Assembly: GCA_016794365.1 (NCBI GenBank)
Contig: JAEUKB010000051.1
Coordinates: 52,610-116,609, forward strand
Length of the DNA: 64,000 nucleotides
Origin: Myxococcales bacterium
GTDB taxonomy: Bacteria > Myxococcota_A > Polyangia > Palsa-1104 > JAEUJZ01
Reading direction: 5' to 3'
Of this stretch, positions 1-9,271 are shown piece after piece. Positions within the stretch are counted from its first letter, which is position 1, and every line of letters starts with the position of its first letter. A model generated the notes under the pieces. It saw only the letters and a program-made list of their open reading frames with translations, was not told where the DNA came from and ran no database searches. A program made the position numbers and the translations under genes.

Positions 1-159
1 GTCCAGCGTGCGCTGCCTGCGGCGAAGATCTCGTCAGCCGATGCGGACAAGCTGCTGGCTGATGCGACCGAGCGACTCAAAGGCGACAAGAGCGAGCGCG
101 CCGCAGCCGAAGCCGACCGAGACTTCGCGCTGGCGCAGCTTGACGCGCTGCGAAAGTAA
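1..159 (+). CDS. C-terminal fragment of an unidentified protein
   Basis: The frame is open from the first base to TAA at 157-159 and gives about 52 residues. The visible part is rich in Ala, Asp, Glu, Lys and Arg, with short heptad-like stretches (KLLADATERLK, AEADRDFALAQLDAL) that suggest a helical or coiled-coil tail. There is no recognisable domain and the start lies outside the window. It converges on the Hsp70-like gene across the repeat block that follows. No function is assigned; reality as a gene end is supported only by the codon-like composition and the clean stop. Confidence 0.55.
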   Translation, partial: VQRALPAAKISSADADKLLADATERLKGDKSERAAAEADRDFALAQLDALRK

Positions 160-196
160 GAACGCCACCACAATCGAACGTCCAAGCGGGCGGACC

Positions 197-650
197 GTGC
201 TGCCAGTAGGCACCTGACGCGACACGCTGCGCTTGGCAGCTTCATCCCCACCTTCTTTTTGCGCACATTCCGTGCGGGCAGCGCTGCCACCAGGCACCTG
301 ACGCGACATGTAGCGCTTGGCAGCTTCCCCACCACCTTCGTTTTGCGCACATTCCGCGCTGGCAGCCTGGCTGCCACTTCCGTTTTGCGCACATTCCGCG
401 CTGGCAGCTTGGCGACCATCCCCGTTTTTGTGCAGATCCCGCGCTGGCAGCGCTGCCAACACGCAAAAAACAGATCACTTTTGCGCTGGCAGCGCTGCCA
501 GCACGCAAAAAACAGATCACTTTTGCGCTGGCAGCGCTGCCAACACGCAAATGACTGATCACTTTTGCGCTGGCAGCGCTGCCAACACGCAAATGACAGA
601 TCAGTTTCGTGCTGGCAGCGCTCCCCGCACCGTTTTGCACAAAGCCGCTG
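197..650. repeat. Palindrome-containing tandem repeat block (42-bp units, with diverged ~85-bp units upstream)
   Basis: The 518-bp gap 160-677 between convergent gene ends is almost entirely repetitive. From 441 to about 650 there are five copies of a 42-bp unit, starting at 441, 483, 525, 567 and 609. Each carries GCGCTGGCAGCGCTGCCA, whose core TGGCAGCGCTGCCA is a perfect 14-bp palindrome (last copy degenerate). Upstream, an ~85-bp unit (197-281 and 282-365) shares GGCACCTGACGCGACA and TTTTGCGCACATTCCG, followed by two shorter diverged copies. Unit length is a multiple of three, so long open frames run through it on both strands; I regard those as by-products. The role is unknown: termination, protein binding or a structured transcript are all possible. 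Confidence 0.9.
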
Positions 651-677
651 ATCTGGCCGATCGCGGGATCGCCGCAG

Positions 678-1985
678 CTACGCGCCGCACAAGGCCAAGC
701 CCGACGCCACCGAGGTCAGCTCCCCACCGCTTCGCAGCCGCTCTTCGCCAAAGCGCCGCGCAAAGATCCGCTGCACCGCAGGCACCAGCGAACTGCCGCC
801 GGTCGTAAACACCGCATCGACCTCTTCGGGTCGCACCTGCGTCTTGTCGAGCAGCGTGGTCACGGCCTGCTCAATCGCCAGCAGCTCGGGCGCAATCCAT
901 GACTCAAAGTCGCTGCGGCTCACCGGCTCATCAAGCACCAGCGGCCCATCGCGAAACACCACCCGGCTGTGCGGAGCCGACGACAGCTCGACCTTGGCGC
1001 GCTCGACCGCCTGATACAGCCGATAGCCCAGATCCTTGTCGATGAGGTGAATCAGCGCCGCAATGGCTGTAGGTCGCTCGGCATGGCGCACGATGTCATC
1101 GAGCAAGCTCATCGTCTCGCGGCTCTTCAAAAAGGACATGTGGTGCCAGCGCGCGAGCCGCAGATACAGCCACGGCGGCACCGGCATGCGCTTGCCCTGC
1201 GACAGGTAGTGCGACCCTTTGCCAAGCAGCGGAGCAATCAGGTGCGCGATGATGCGGCTGTCGAAGGCGTCTCCGGCCAGGGCGACACCTTCGGTTCCCA
1301 AGATGTCCTGGCGTGTTCGCCCGCGCGCCCGCACGCCTGGACCGACGCGCATCAAGCAAAAGTCGCTGGTTCCACCGCCGAAGTCGGCAATCAAGACCAG
1401 CTCGTCGCGCGCAAGGCGGCTCTCGTAGTGGAAGGCGGCGGCGACCGGCTCGTATTCAAAGACGACGCTGGGAAAGCCGCCCAGGCGCAGCGCGTGGGAC
1501 AGCCGCCCGAGCGCGTACGCTTCGATCTCGGCTTCGCTCGATCCATCGACCTCGCTGTCGTCTTCGCGACCGCCGACAAAGCGAACCGGACGCCCGACGA
1601 CAACGCGCTCGGGTAGCTCACCAAACTGGGCCAGCGCAAAGCGCCGCAGATCGCGGGCAATCAGACCGATCAGGGCTTCGAGCGTGAACTTGTGACCGTA
1701 GACGTGGGTGGCCTTGAACAAGCGACTGGCCAGATAGCTCTTGAGCGACTGGAGCAGCCGTCCGTGTCCATCGGCTTGCAGGTAGGCTTCGATCGCCTCG
1801 GGACCGGCGATGCTCAGCGGCCTGCGGTCGGGACCGATTTCCTCGGGGTCAAAGTACAGGACGGATCGGAAGGTCTCGGTGGTCTTTGGGCCCAGCGGAA
1901 AGCGCGTAAGCTGGACCTGCCCGTCGGAAGCCGAGGCGATCGCGCTGTTGGTGGTTCCAAAATCGAGTCCAATGGAGCGTGACAT
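678..1985 (-). CDS. Hsp70-family ATPase, YegD-like, without substrate-binding domain
   Basis: This 435-residue protein has the actin/Hsp70 nucleotide-binding fold. Phosphate-1 loop IGLDFGTTNS is at residues 5-14, phosphate-2 loop DFGGGTSD at 201-208 and the adenosine motif TTGGSSLVP near 392. It ends where the ATPase domain ends, so the peptide-binding and lid domains of DnaK (about 640 residues) are absent. This matches the YegD group, whose client and role are not well defined. It lies 60 bp downstream of a sigma-54 response regulator and its kinase on the same strand, so it is probably the last gene of that operon. ATG start at 1983-1985. Confidence 0.85.
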   Translation of the reverse strand: MSRSIGLDFGTTNSAIASASDGQVQLTRFPLGPKTTETFRSVLYFDPEEIGPDRRPLSIAGPEAIEAYLQADGHGRLLQSLKSYLASRLFKATHVYGHKFTLEALIGLIARDLRRFALAQFGELPERVVVGRPVRFVGGREDDSEVDGSSEAEIEAYALGRLSHALRLGGFPSVVFEYEPVAAAFHYESRLARDELVLIADFGGGTSDFCLMRVGPGVRARGRTRQDILGTEGVALAGDAFDSRIIAHLIAPLLGKGSHYLSQGKRMPVPPWLYLRLARWHHMSFLKSRETMSLLDDIVRHAERPTAIAALIHLIDKDLGYRLYQAVERAKVELSSAPHSRVVFRDGPLVLDEPVSRSDFESWIAPELLAIEQAVTTLLDKTQVRPEEVDAVFTTGGSSLVPAVQRIFARRFGEERLRSGGELTSVASGLALCGA

Positions 1986-2045
1986 GGCGGCGCAGCATAG
2001 TGGATCTGCGCTGCAAGCTCTGCTCGATTGCGCGGGGCACGCGGG

Positions 2046-3413
2046 CTAGGTCGGGCCCGACTCTTCCAGCTTGCGCGACAAGGTCTGCCGGGTGACGCCC
2101 AGCTTTTGCGCGGCGAGCGTTCGGTTGCCCCCACACAAGCTGAGCACGCGACGGATGTGAGCCAGCTCGACCTCGGCCAGCGTGGCAATCGGCGCATCGG
2201 CGGGCTCGCTGACCACGGGCTGGTGAGGCGGGACGGCGCGCGCGGTCAGGTCCGACGGCAGGTGCTCAGGTCGCAGCAACACATCGTCATACAGCAGCGC
2301 GGCCCGCGAGATCATCGCTTTGAGCTCTCGCACGTTGCCGGGCCAGGCATAGCGAACCAAGAGCGCCTGCGCCTCTTTGCTCACGCCCTGCCAGCTGCGG
2401 CGAAACTCGTGGCTGGCGGCGCGTAGAAAGTGCTCGCTGAGCAGCAGGATGTCGTCCGGGCGCTCCCGCAGGGGTGGCAGCTCGACGGTCATGGCGTTTA
2501 AGCGAAACAACAGATCGCCGCGAAAGGTCTTGTCAGCGGCCATGGCGCGCAGGTCGCGGTGGGTGGCGGCCACGACGCGGACATCGACCTTGCGCACGGC
2601 GGTGGCACCCACGCGGCGGAAGGTGCGCTGCTCCAAAAAGGTCAGCAGCTTGGCCTGGGCGCTGGCACTGAGATCCCCCACTTCATCGAGGAACAGGGTT
2701 CCACCGTCGGCGATCTCACACAGGCCGAGCTTGCGCTCCCGGGCATCGGAAAACGCGCCGCGCTCGTGGCCAAACAGCTCGCTCTCGACCAGCGTCTCGG
2801 GCAAGGTCGAACAGTTTAGCTCGACGAGCGGACCGTGGCTGCGGCTGGATCGCTCGTGTAGAAGCTGGGCGACAAGCTGCTTGCCAGTGCCGCTTTCCCC
2901 TTGAATGAGCACGGTCTGAACGGGACTGCGGGCGAACAGCTCGATCTCGCGCAGCTTGCTGGCCATGATGGACGACGCAAACAGAAGGCCGCTGCTATCG
3001 CTGTGCTGACGCGCGCGCCGGGCCAGGTAGTCCAGCCGACCTTCCAGCTCACTGATGCGAGCGGCGTTGCGCACGGTGGTGACGATCTCTTCCAGCTCGA
3101 AGGGCTTGCGGATGAAGTCGTGGCCGCCCAGCTTCATCGCCTCGACGGCTTGCTCGAGCGTCGCGTGCGCGCTGATCAAGATCACTTTGGTTTCGGGGGA
3201 TAGCTGACGGATGCGACGCAGGACTTCGATGCCGGTGATGTCGCCCAAGATCAGGTCGAGCAGCACCACATCGGGACGGGCTTTGACAAAGTGTTGCCAG
3301 GCTTGCTCGCCGGAGCTGGCCACGGTGACCTCGAAGCCTTCTTGCAGCAGCACCCCCCGCAGGGAAGAGAGGATCAGGGCTTCGTCGTCAGCAAGCAGGA
3401 CATGCGCGGACAT
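2046..3413 (-). CDS. Sigma-54-dependent response regulator, NtrC family
   Basis: The 455 residues follow the NtrC plan: receiver domain (1-120, acidic pocket D9/D10, likely phospho-acceptor D53, K103), AAA+ domain (about 145-380) and a C-terminal Fis-type helix-turn-helix. Walker A is GESGTGKQ at 172-179 and Walker B GGTLFLDEVGDL ends near 248. The sigma-54 contact loop, normally GAFTGA, reads GAFSDA at 219-224. The gene starts 12 bp after the histidine kinase stop, so the two form a two-component pair and are likely cotranscribed. Expected role: phosphorylation-dependent activation of sigma-54 promoters; the signal is unknown. Confidence 0.93.
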   Translation of the reverse strand: MSAHVLLADDEALILSSLRGVLLQEGFEVTVASSGEQAWQHFVKARPDVVLLDLILGDITGIEVLRRIRQLSPETKVILISAHATLEQAVEAMKLGGHDFIRKPFELEEIVTTVRNAARISELEGRLDYLARRARQHSDSSGLLFASSIMASKLREIELFARSPVQTVLIQGESGTGKQLVAQLLHERSSRSHGPLVELNCSTLPETLVESELFGHERGAFSDARERKLGLCEIADGGTLFLDEVGDLSASAQAKLLTFLEQRTFRRVGATAVRKVDVRVVAATHRDLRAMAADKTFRGDLLFRLNAMTVELPPLRERPDDILLLSEHFLRAASHEFRRSWQGVSKEAQALLVRYAWPGNVRELKAMISRAALLYDDVLLRPEHLPSDLTARAVPPHQPVVSEPADAPIATLAEVELAHIRRVLSLCGGNRTLAAQKLGVTRQTLSRKLEESGPT

Positions 3414-3425
3414 GGCGATCTTGTA

Positions 3426-5030
3426 TCACGGGGACGATCGGCTGTCGCTCGGTACGGGCAGCGGGATAAGCAGCGAAAACTCGGCCCCCACGCGATCGCT
3501 ACGGTTTCCCGCCACGATCTGGCCGCCGTGCTCGCGCGCGATGTTCTGACTGAGCGCCAGGCCGAGCCCATGACCGCGCGGCTTGGTCGTATAAAACGGC
3601 TGAAACAGGTGCGCACGCTGCGCGTCTGAAAGCCCCTGCCCTTCATCGCGAACCCGCAGCGCCAACAGCGACGTTCCTTGCTGCGACACCACGTCGGCAT
3701 CAAGCGTGACCGCAGAGCCGGGCGCACTCGCTTGGGCGGCATTGATGATCAGGTTCGACAGCGCTTGGGTGATGAGCGTCGGATCGACAAAGGCAGCAGG
3801 CAAGCCGTCTGTGTTGCCGATCACAAGCTGCACGTCAGCCTGCGCAAGCGCCTGACGAGACGCTTCGTGGGCCATGGTCAGGAGCGCTGACACCGAAATC
3901 GAAGCCGGACGCGGCAAAAGCGGACGCGCATAGCTCAGCAAGCGACGCAGGAGCTGATCGACCCGGGCGATTTCCTGGCTGACGATGCGAGCGGTGTCGC
4001 GGGTGACCTGGGACTGCTCGCTGTCGTCTCCGCTGCGGCTGCGGGCGAGAAGCTGCACGGCGGCCTTGATGCCGGTGAGCGGGTTTAAGATCTCGTGAGC
4101 GAGGCTGGCGGCGACCTCCCCGATGGCGGACATCTTTTCGCTCTGGATCAGCTTGCGGCGCTGCTCGGCAATCGCGGCGTCCGTCTCTTCGATCTTGCGC
4201 ACGATGGCGCTTAGGTGTTCACCGAGCGCTTCAAAGCCCGCGCGGCCTTTGGGAACTTCGATGCGAATGCGCTGGGCGGCGGACGCGACCTGAAGCTGTA
4301 GCTCATAGATCGGACGGGCCACGCGACGGGCGACCAAAAAGCCGACGAGCAAGCTGGCGATCATGCCCAGCAAGCTGCTGCCGACCAGCAGCGTGGTATC
4401 GCGACGCAGCCTGGACTGAAGCAAGGCGCGCTCTTGACGGGCTTGGGCCGACGAGGTGCGGACAAACTCTTCCGACAGGTGGATGAGGTCGTTGAGCTGG
4501 CTGTAGATGCGCTGATGCTGGACCCGCACTTCTTTGGACTCGCCGCGTCGGAAGCTGGCAATCATCGCGCTGTGCTCTTGGTCGAGCTGGCGGTAGTCGC
4601 TGCGGATGCGCTCGAGCAGGCGTCGCTCTTCGCTGGTGTCGGCGGTGCGATCGGCCTCGATGAGCCAGTCGGCAAACTCGCGCCGTCCTTGATCCAGCTC
4701 GCGCAGCCAGCGCTCATCGCCGGTAAACATGAAGTCCACGGCAAAGCCTTTTTGATAGAGCAAGAGCTGAAAGACCTCGCTTTCATCGAGCAGTGCGAGA
4801 CGCTGGGCCATCTCGGCATCGTTTTGCAAAGACAGTCGCCGCAGCGAGCGCAGCCCCAGCCCACAGACAATCGCGAGCGCCACCATCGACACCAGCGACG
4901 CAATGACAATCTGCTTGGTGAGCAGGCGCGAAGGCGTCTGACCAGCGCCGAGCGGATCGACGGTCGGCAGGCTGCGACTGGATGACGAAGCGGACGAAGG
5001 GCTTACGGGCGAAGCGGGCGGCAGGTCCAT
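3426..5030 (-). CDS. Membrane sensor histidine kinase, NtrB/HisKA type
   Basis: The protein is 534 residues. A Ser/Pro-rich cytoplasmic start is followed by TM1 (about 40-61), a predicted helical extracytoplasmic sensor region (65-210), TM2 (about 213-233), a HAMP-like linker and HisKA with the phosphorylated histidine H312 in SLAHEILNPLTG. The ATPase domain shows the N box NLIINAAQA, G1 DEGQGLS and G2 GHGLGLALS. All residues needed for autophosphorylation look intact. The sensor region resembles four-helix-bundle domains and gives no clear ligand. It is the first gene of a minus-strand operon with the response regulator and the Hsp70-like gene. Confidence 0.92.
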   Translation of the reverse strand: MDLPPASPVSPSSASSSSRSLPTVDPLGAGQTPSRLLTKQIVIASLVSMVALAIVCGLGLRSLRRLSLQNDAEMAQRLALLDESEVFQLLLYQKGFAVDFMFTGDERWLRELDQGRREFADWLIEADRTADTSEERRLLERIRSDYRQLDQEHSAMIASFRRGESKEVRVQHQRIYSQLNDLIHLSEEFVRTSSAQARQERALLQSRLRRDTTLLVGSSLLGMIASLLVGFLVARRVARPIYELQLQVASAAQRIRIEVPKGRAGFEALGEHLSAIVRKIEETDAAIAEQRRKLIQSEKMSAIGEVAASLAHEILNPLTGIKAAVQLLARSRSGDDSEQSQVTRDTARIVSQEIARVDQLLRRLLSYARPLLPRPASISVSALLTMAHEASRQALAQADVQLVIGNTDGLPAAFVDPTLITQALSNLIINAAQASAPGSAVTLDADVVSQQGTSLLALRVRDEGQGLSDAQRAHLFQPFYTTKPRGHGLGLALSQNIAREHGGQIVAGNRSDRVGAEFSLLIPLPVPSDSRSSP

Positions 5031-5147
5031 CGAAGTTCCTTTGCGGGCTGATGCTCGTACAAATGCGGGCTGTCGCGATTGACAAATGCCGGGCGCGGGT
5101 CGTAAATCCGCCGTCTCAATCCACCTGCTGGGGACAAGGAAGAACCG
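5031..5147. promoter_or_regulatory. Divergent intergenic region with ACAAATGC direct repeat and possible -35
   Basis: The 117 bp separate the kinase operon (minus) from the Sel1 lipoprotein gene (plus). ACAAATGC occurs at 5059-5066 and 5082-5089, 23 bp apart, each followed by a GGG run. A consensus -35 TTGACA lies at 5079-5084, but the -10 around 5102-5108 (GTAAAT) is poor. AAGGAAG at 5137-5143 is a good ribosome binding site for the plus-strand gene. The repeat could be an operator; this is tentative. Confidence 0.35.
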
Positions 5148-6002
5148 ATGCTTACGTTTCGCTCACTTCTTTTGGGAATGACGATCCTGGGGGCTGCTTG
5201 CGGACCGGCGACGCAGACCGTGCCGGACGATGCAGCCAAAGCGGCAGCAGCAGCCAAGGATGCCGATACCTGTACGGCACCCAAGGACTGCTACAACAAG
5301 GCGGCGCTGGCGCTGCAAGCCAAAGACAATGCCAAGGCGCTGAAGTTTCTGCCGGGTGCCTGTGATCACGACAGCAAGGCATGTGTCATCGCTGCCGAGA
5401 TCCTGTCGCAAGGCAAAGGCGTCGCGGCAGATCAGCCCAAGGCGGCGGACTTTTATAAGCGCGGCTGCGAGGGCGGAATCCTTGTCGCGTGTGCCAACGA
5501 AGCAAGCCTGCGCTACAGCGGCGAAGGCGGCGTGACGGTCGATAAGACGCGGGCACGGGCGCTGTTTGAAAAGACCTGCGGGCCGGAAATGCTCGACAAC
5601 TGCAACAACGCCGCGACGATGCTGATGAGCGGCGATGGCGGCCCGGAAGACAAGCCGAAGGCGCGCAGCCTGTTTGACATGGCGTGCTCGGGCGCGTACC
5701 TGCAAGCGTGCGTGGCCGGTGGCGCGATGTACCTGGGCGGTCAGGGCGGCGCGGAAGACAAAGCCAAGGCCAAGGCCTACTTTGACAAAGCCTGCGACGG
5801 CAAAAACGCGGACGGCTGCTTCAACCTGGGCGTGCTGTACGGCAGCGGCAACGGCGTGACCAAGGACATCGACAAGTCGCAGCAGTTTTTCCAAAAGGGC
5901 TGTGACCTGGGCAACAAGAAGTCGTGCGAGACGCTGGAGCAGCTAAAAGCCGACATCGAAAAGTCCAAAGCCCCGCAGCCCAAGGCGAAGGGAAAGAAGT
6001 AA
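5148..6002 (+). CDS. Sel1-repeat lipoprotein, HcpA-like
   Basis: This 284-residue protein starts with a lipoprotein signal peptide ending in LGAAC (Cys19), then an Ala/Asp/Lys-rich spacer and about five to six Sel1-like repeats of roughly 36 residues. Each repeat carries two Cys near its ends (for example CDHDSKAC, CDGKNADGC, CDLGNKKSC), as in Helicobacter cysteine-rich proteins, where paired Cys lock helix pairs by disulfides. The tail is Lys-rich. This predicts an exported, membrane-anchored scaffold for protein-protein contacts. The ribosome binding site AAGGAAG sits 4-5 bases before the ATG. The partner is unknown. Confidence 0.88.
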   Translation: MLTFRSLLLGMTILGAACGPATQTVPDDAAKAAAAAKDADTCTAPKDCYNKAALALQAKDNAKALKFLPGACDHDSKACVIAAEILSQGKGVAADQPKAADFYKRGCEGGILVACANEASLRYSGEGGVTVDKTRARALFEKTCGPEMLDNCNNAATMLMSGDGGPEDKPKARSLFDMACSGAYLQACVAGGAMYLGGQGGAEDKAKAKAYFDKACDGKNADGCFNLGVLYGSGNGVTKDIDKSQQFFQKGCDLGNKKSCETLEQLKADIEKSKAPQPKAKGKK

Positions 6003-6058
6003 GCGCCGGGTCGCTTTCCGCCGTTTACGCCGACGAGACGGCGCGATAGGCTGCACAG

Positions 6059-7186
6059 ATGAGGCGATGTCTACCCCAAGCTGTCGCGGTCTGTCTGTCG
6101 CTTGTTTCCCTGTCGGCACTGGCGGATGGCGATCCGGTTCGCTTTTCGCTGAAGACGCCGGTGCCGCAGCCGGATCAGCCCACGCTCATCCTGTCTGCGG
6201 ATGCGGCGCTGTCGGGTCTGTCGGTGGCCCTGGTTGCCAAAGAAGCCGATCCATCCCTGGGAGCGGCCAGCGGCGAAAGCGGCGAGTTCAAGTACCAGTC
6301 AAAGAAGCTCGGTCCGGGTCAGAAAGCGACGTTCAAGCTCGGGTCAGGCAAGCCGGGAGCGACGCACTGGGAAGGGATGATCTCGGCGCAGGTCGGGGGT
6401 CAGCTCTGGAAGCGCCCGGTGACGTTTGACACGGTGCTGACGCGCACGCTCCAGATTGGCTACGACAAAAACTATGTCTCGCCGCACCTGAACGTCGAAA
6501 AGCGCTTTGTCGAGCTGACGCTGTCGGCTCCGGCTGGGCGCGCGGAGATCGAGGTCTTTTCCGACGAAGGCGAAAAGATGGGCGATGGCAAGGTCGGCTT
6601 CGCGGGCGAAGCGCCGGGCACCTGGCTGCGGATTCCGTGGGAGTTTTCGTCCGCTGCACCGACCGAGAGCGTGGTGCTGCGACTGTCGGTCAAGCTGTTC
6701 GACAAAGACGGCGCGAGCGGCCACATCAACCTGTATCCGTGGTTTGTCGCGGTCCCGCACGAGGATGTGAACTTTGACTCGGCGTCATCGGATGTGCGTG
6801 ACAGCGAAAAAGCCAAGCTCGATGAGAGCCTGCGCCGCATCACCACGGTGCTCGATCGCGTCGAGCGAACGCTGCTCAAGTGGTCCGAGCAAGGTGTGGT
6901 GATGGGCGCGATCCCGCAGCCGATGCTGTTTGTGACCGGACACACCGATACGGTCGGCGGCGATGTGGACAACCTGACGCTGTCGCGCAGCCGAGCCAAA
7001 GCGATTGCGACGTACTTTCGCCAAAAAGGCTTCCGCATGCCGATCTTCTTTGTCGGGTACGGAGAGCGCGCACCGCTCGTCAAGACCGGCGACAACGTGG
7101 ATCAGGCGAAGAACCGACGCGCCGACTACACGCTGACGCTGCAAGCTCCACCGACGATCGCTGGCACAAGCTGGACCAAGCTGTAG
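6059..7186 (+). CDS. Exported protein with C-terminal OmpA-like peptidoglycan-binding domain
   Basis: The protein is 375 residues. A signal peptide (1-22, ending SLSALA) is followed by about 220 residues of beta-rich sequence without a recognised family, then an OmpA/MotB-type domain in the last 120 residues. That domain shows VTGHTDTVGGDVDNLTLSR, the Arg-rich helix SRSRAKAIATYF and the NRR motif near the end, which in the family contact diaminopimelate. It probably ties an envelope component to the cell wall. It follows the Sel1 lipoprotein by 56 bp on the same strand; cotranscription is plausible. Confidence 0.85.
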   Translation: MRRCLPQAVAVCLSLVSLSALADGDPVRFSLKTPVPQPDQPTLILSADAALSGLSVALVAKEADPSLGAASGESGEFKYQSKKLGPGQKATFKLGSGKPGATHWEGMISAQVGGQLWKRPVTFDTVLTRTLQIGYDKNYVSPHLNVEKRFVELTLSAPAGRAEIEVFSDEGEKMGDGKVGFAGEAPGTWLRIPWEFSSAAPTESVVLRLSVKLFDKDGASGHINLYPWFVAVPHEDVNFDSASSDVRDSEKAKLDESLRRITTVLDRVERTLLKWSEQGVVMGAIPQPMLFVTGHTDTVGGDVDNLTLSRSRAKAIATYFRQKGFRMPIFFVGYGERAPLVKTGDNVDQAKNRRADYTLTLQAPPTIAGTSWTKL

Positions 7187-7249
7187 CGCCCGCGCAGTCC
7201 GCATGCGGCGTGCCGGGCTCGCGCACCGACAGAACGAACCGAGCGACGC

Positions 7250-9088
7250 TTAGGCGGACTCGCTGCCTTCGGGATTGGCATACATGGCGTCGATCTCGGC
7301 GGCGTAGTTCTTGGTGATGACCTTGCGTCGGAGCTTCTGGGTCGGGGTGACTTCGTCGCGCTCGATGGAAAACTCGGTCGGCAAGACGGTGTAGCGCTTG
7401 ATCTGCTCGAAGCGGGCAAGCTGCGCGTTCAGCTGATCGATCTGTTCGGAGACAAACTGCCGAAACTTGTCGCTGGCGATCAGCTCGACGCGATCGACGG
7501 GCAAGCTGTGCTGCTGCGCGAACTGGCTGGCGCGCTCTGGATCGAGCGTGAGCAGTGCCGCGACAAACTTGCGACCTTCGCCGACCACGACCGCTTGCGA
7601 CACCAGCGGCAGCGCGCGCAGCAGGCTCTCGATCGGCTGGGGCGCGATGTACTTTCCGCCGGAAGTCCGCAGCAGATCTTTTTTGCGGTCGGTGATGCGC
7701 AAAAAGCCCGCGTCGTCTTGTTCACCGATGTCGCCGGTGTGCAGCCAGCCATCTTGGAAGGTCTGCGCGGTCGCAGCGGGATCTTTGAAGTAGCCCAGCG
7801 CGACGTTCGGACCGCGAAACAGGATCTCTCCGTCGGAAGCGAGCTTGAGCGTGGTGCCCGCGAGCGGTCGTCCGACGGTTCCGACCCGCGTCTGTCCTGC
7901 GGCGGGCGGATTGAGCGTAAGCGGCCCGGTGCTCTCGGACAGCCCGTAGACCTCGTGAATCGGAATGCTGAGCGACAGGAAGAACTCGACGACATCTTTG
8001 CGCAGCGCGGCGGCTCCCGACACGGCAAAGCGCAGCCGTTCTAGCCCGAGCGTGGTGCGGATCTTGGTAAAAAACAGCTTGCGCGCGACGATCTCTTCGA
8101 CGGCGAGCAGCCCAAACGGCGAGCCCGATTCCAGCCGATAGTGACCGACGCGACTACCGACATCGCGCGCCCAGGCAATGATGCGACGCTGAAACGGCTT
8201 TTGCTCGGCGAGCCGCTGCGTCAGCGCGGACTGAAGCTTTTCCCACACGCGCGGAACGCCAAACAGCACGGTCGGACGCGCCGCCAAGAGCGTCTCTTTG
8301 AGCTTGTCGAGCCCGCCCGCGAAATAGATCTTCATCCCGGCACAGATCGCGACATAGATCGTCAGCATCTGCTCGGCGATGTGCGACAGCGGCAGGTACG
8401 ACACCATCACGTCCTGACGATCGACCTGAAACGCGGACAGCCCGGTGCGCGCCGTCCAGGCCAGGTTGTGGTGCGACAGCATCACGCCTTTGGGCGATCC
8501 GGTGGTGCCGGACGTGTAAATCAGCGAAGCCAACGTCTCGGGCGTAAGGCGAGCAAAGCGCTCATCGACGGTCTGCTCGTGGCCTTTGCCGCTGTCGAGG
8601 AACTCCTGCCAGCTCACCACCAGCCCCAGCTTGGACACAAACGCCGACGCGACATCGGGTTCGGTCAGCACCACGATTCGGCGCAGCTTCGGCAGCTTCG
8701 CCAGGTGCGGCAGCAAGTGTTCGACCTGACGAGGACCATCGACGACCGCAATCGTGGCCTCGCAGTGCGCCAAGATGTAGACCGCTTGATCATCCGTCGA
8801 GTTCATGTAGATCCCCGACGCCATACCGCCCGCAGCTTGCGCTCCGAGAGCAGCCAAGACCCACTCGACGCGATTTTCACAGAAGATGCCGACGGAGCCG
8901 CCTTCTGGCATGCCCGCAGCGACGCATGAAGCAGCTACGCGGTGAACCAAGTCGCGATAATCGGCAAAGGTCAGCGCTCTCCACTCTCCGTCGCTGTTCT
9001 TCTGATACAGCGCGGGCTCGCTGGGACGGACACGGGCATGTTGCCACAGTCGGTCGAGGACGAGGTCGCGACTATCCGCTGTCTGCAT
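7250..9088 (-). CDS. Long-chain fatty acid-CoA ligase (AMP-forming)
   Basis: This 612-residue enzyme belongs to the ANL (adenylate-forming) superfamily. The AMP-binding P-loop [12 protein letters not shown] lies near residue 190 and is followed by SHHNL. The motif YGLSESTGP near 380 and the hinge/C-terminal motif [21 protein letters not shown] near 460 are both present, as is a C-terminal Lys region (TPTQKLRRK). Length and motif spacing fit the FAA1/FadD15-type long-chain ligases of about 600 residues, which activate fatty acids to acyl-CoA. It is transcribed divergently from pntA across 183 bp. Confidence 0.92.
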   Translation of the reverse strand: MQTADSRDLVLDRLWQHARVRPSEPALYQKNSDGEWRALTFADYRDLVHRVAASCVAAGMPEGGSVGIFCENRVEWVLAALGAQAAGGMASGIYMNSTDDQAVYILAHCEATIAVVDGPRQVEHLLPHLAKLPKLRRIVVLTEPDVASAFVSKLGLVVSWQEFLDSGKGHEQTVDERFARLTPETLASLIYTSGTTGSPKGVMLSHHNLAWTARTGLSAFQVDRQDVMVSYLPLSHIAEQMLTIYVAICAGMKIYFAGGLDKLKETLLAARPTVLFGVPRVWEKLQSALTQRLAEQKPFQRRIIAWARDVGSRVGHYRLESGSPFGLLAVEEIVARKLFFTKIRTTLGLERLRFAVSGAAALRKDVVEFFLSLSIPIHEVYGLSESTGPLTLNPPAAGQTRVGTVGRPLAGTTLKLASDGEILFRGPNVALGYFKDPAATAQTFQDGWLHTGDIGEQDDAGFLRITDRKKDLLRTSGGKYIAPQPIESLLRALPLVSQAVVVGEGRKFVAALLTLDPERASQFAQQHSLPVDRVELIASDKFRQFVSEQIDQLNAQLARFEQIKRYTVLPTEFSIERDEVTPTQKLRRKVITKNYAAEIDAMYANPEGSESA

Positions 9089-9271
9089 GGCGTCATGCTA
9101 GCCACGACCGAGACAGAAGCACAATCAGGGATTTCGCCCAGGTCCACAAAAGTCCGTCGCCGTGTATTCGGCACACAGCGCGCTTGTTTCCCGCCGACGG
9201 ATCGGCCTATTCTCAGCACTGGCAAAGCACGTTTTCTCATCGAGAGAGCATTCGCTCTTTTGGCCAAACAC

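Noticed and set aside
441..650. CRISPR array
   Set aside because: The units repeat in full at a constant 42 bp with near-identical intervals; there are no unique spacers and no cas genes.
242..808. Long open frames on both strands through the 42-bp repeats
   Set aside because: The unit is a multiple of three, so any stop-free frame is copied; sequences are compositionally repetitive and lack domain or ribosome binding site support.
969..1616. 215-residue open frame on the plus strand
   Set aside because: Antisense to the well-supported Hsp70-like gene and without family character.
8942..9271. N-terminal extension of PntA
   Set aside because: The frame is open, but the stretch overlaps the acyl-CoA ligase gene start and lacks PntA sequence; the family start is at 9272.
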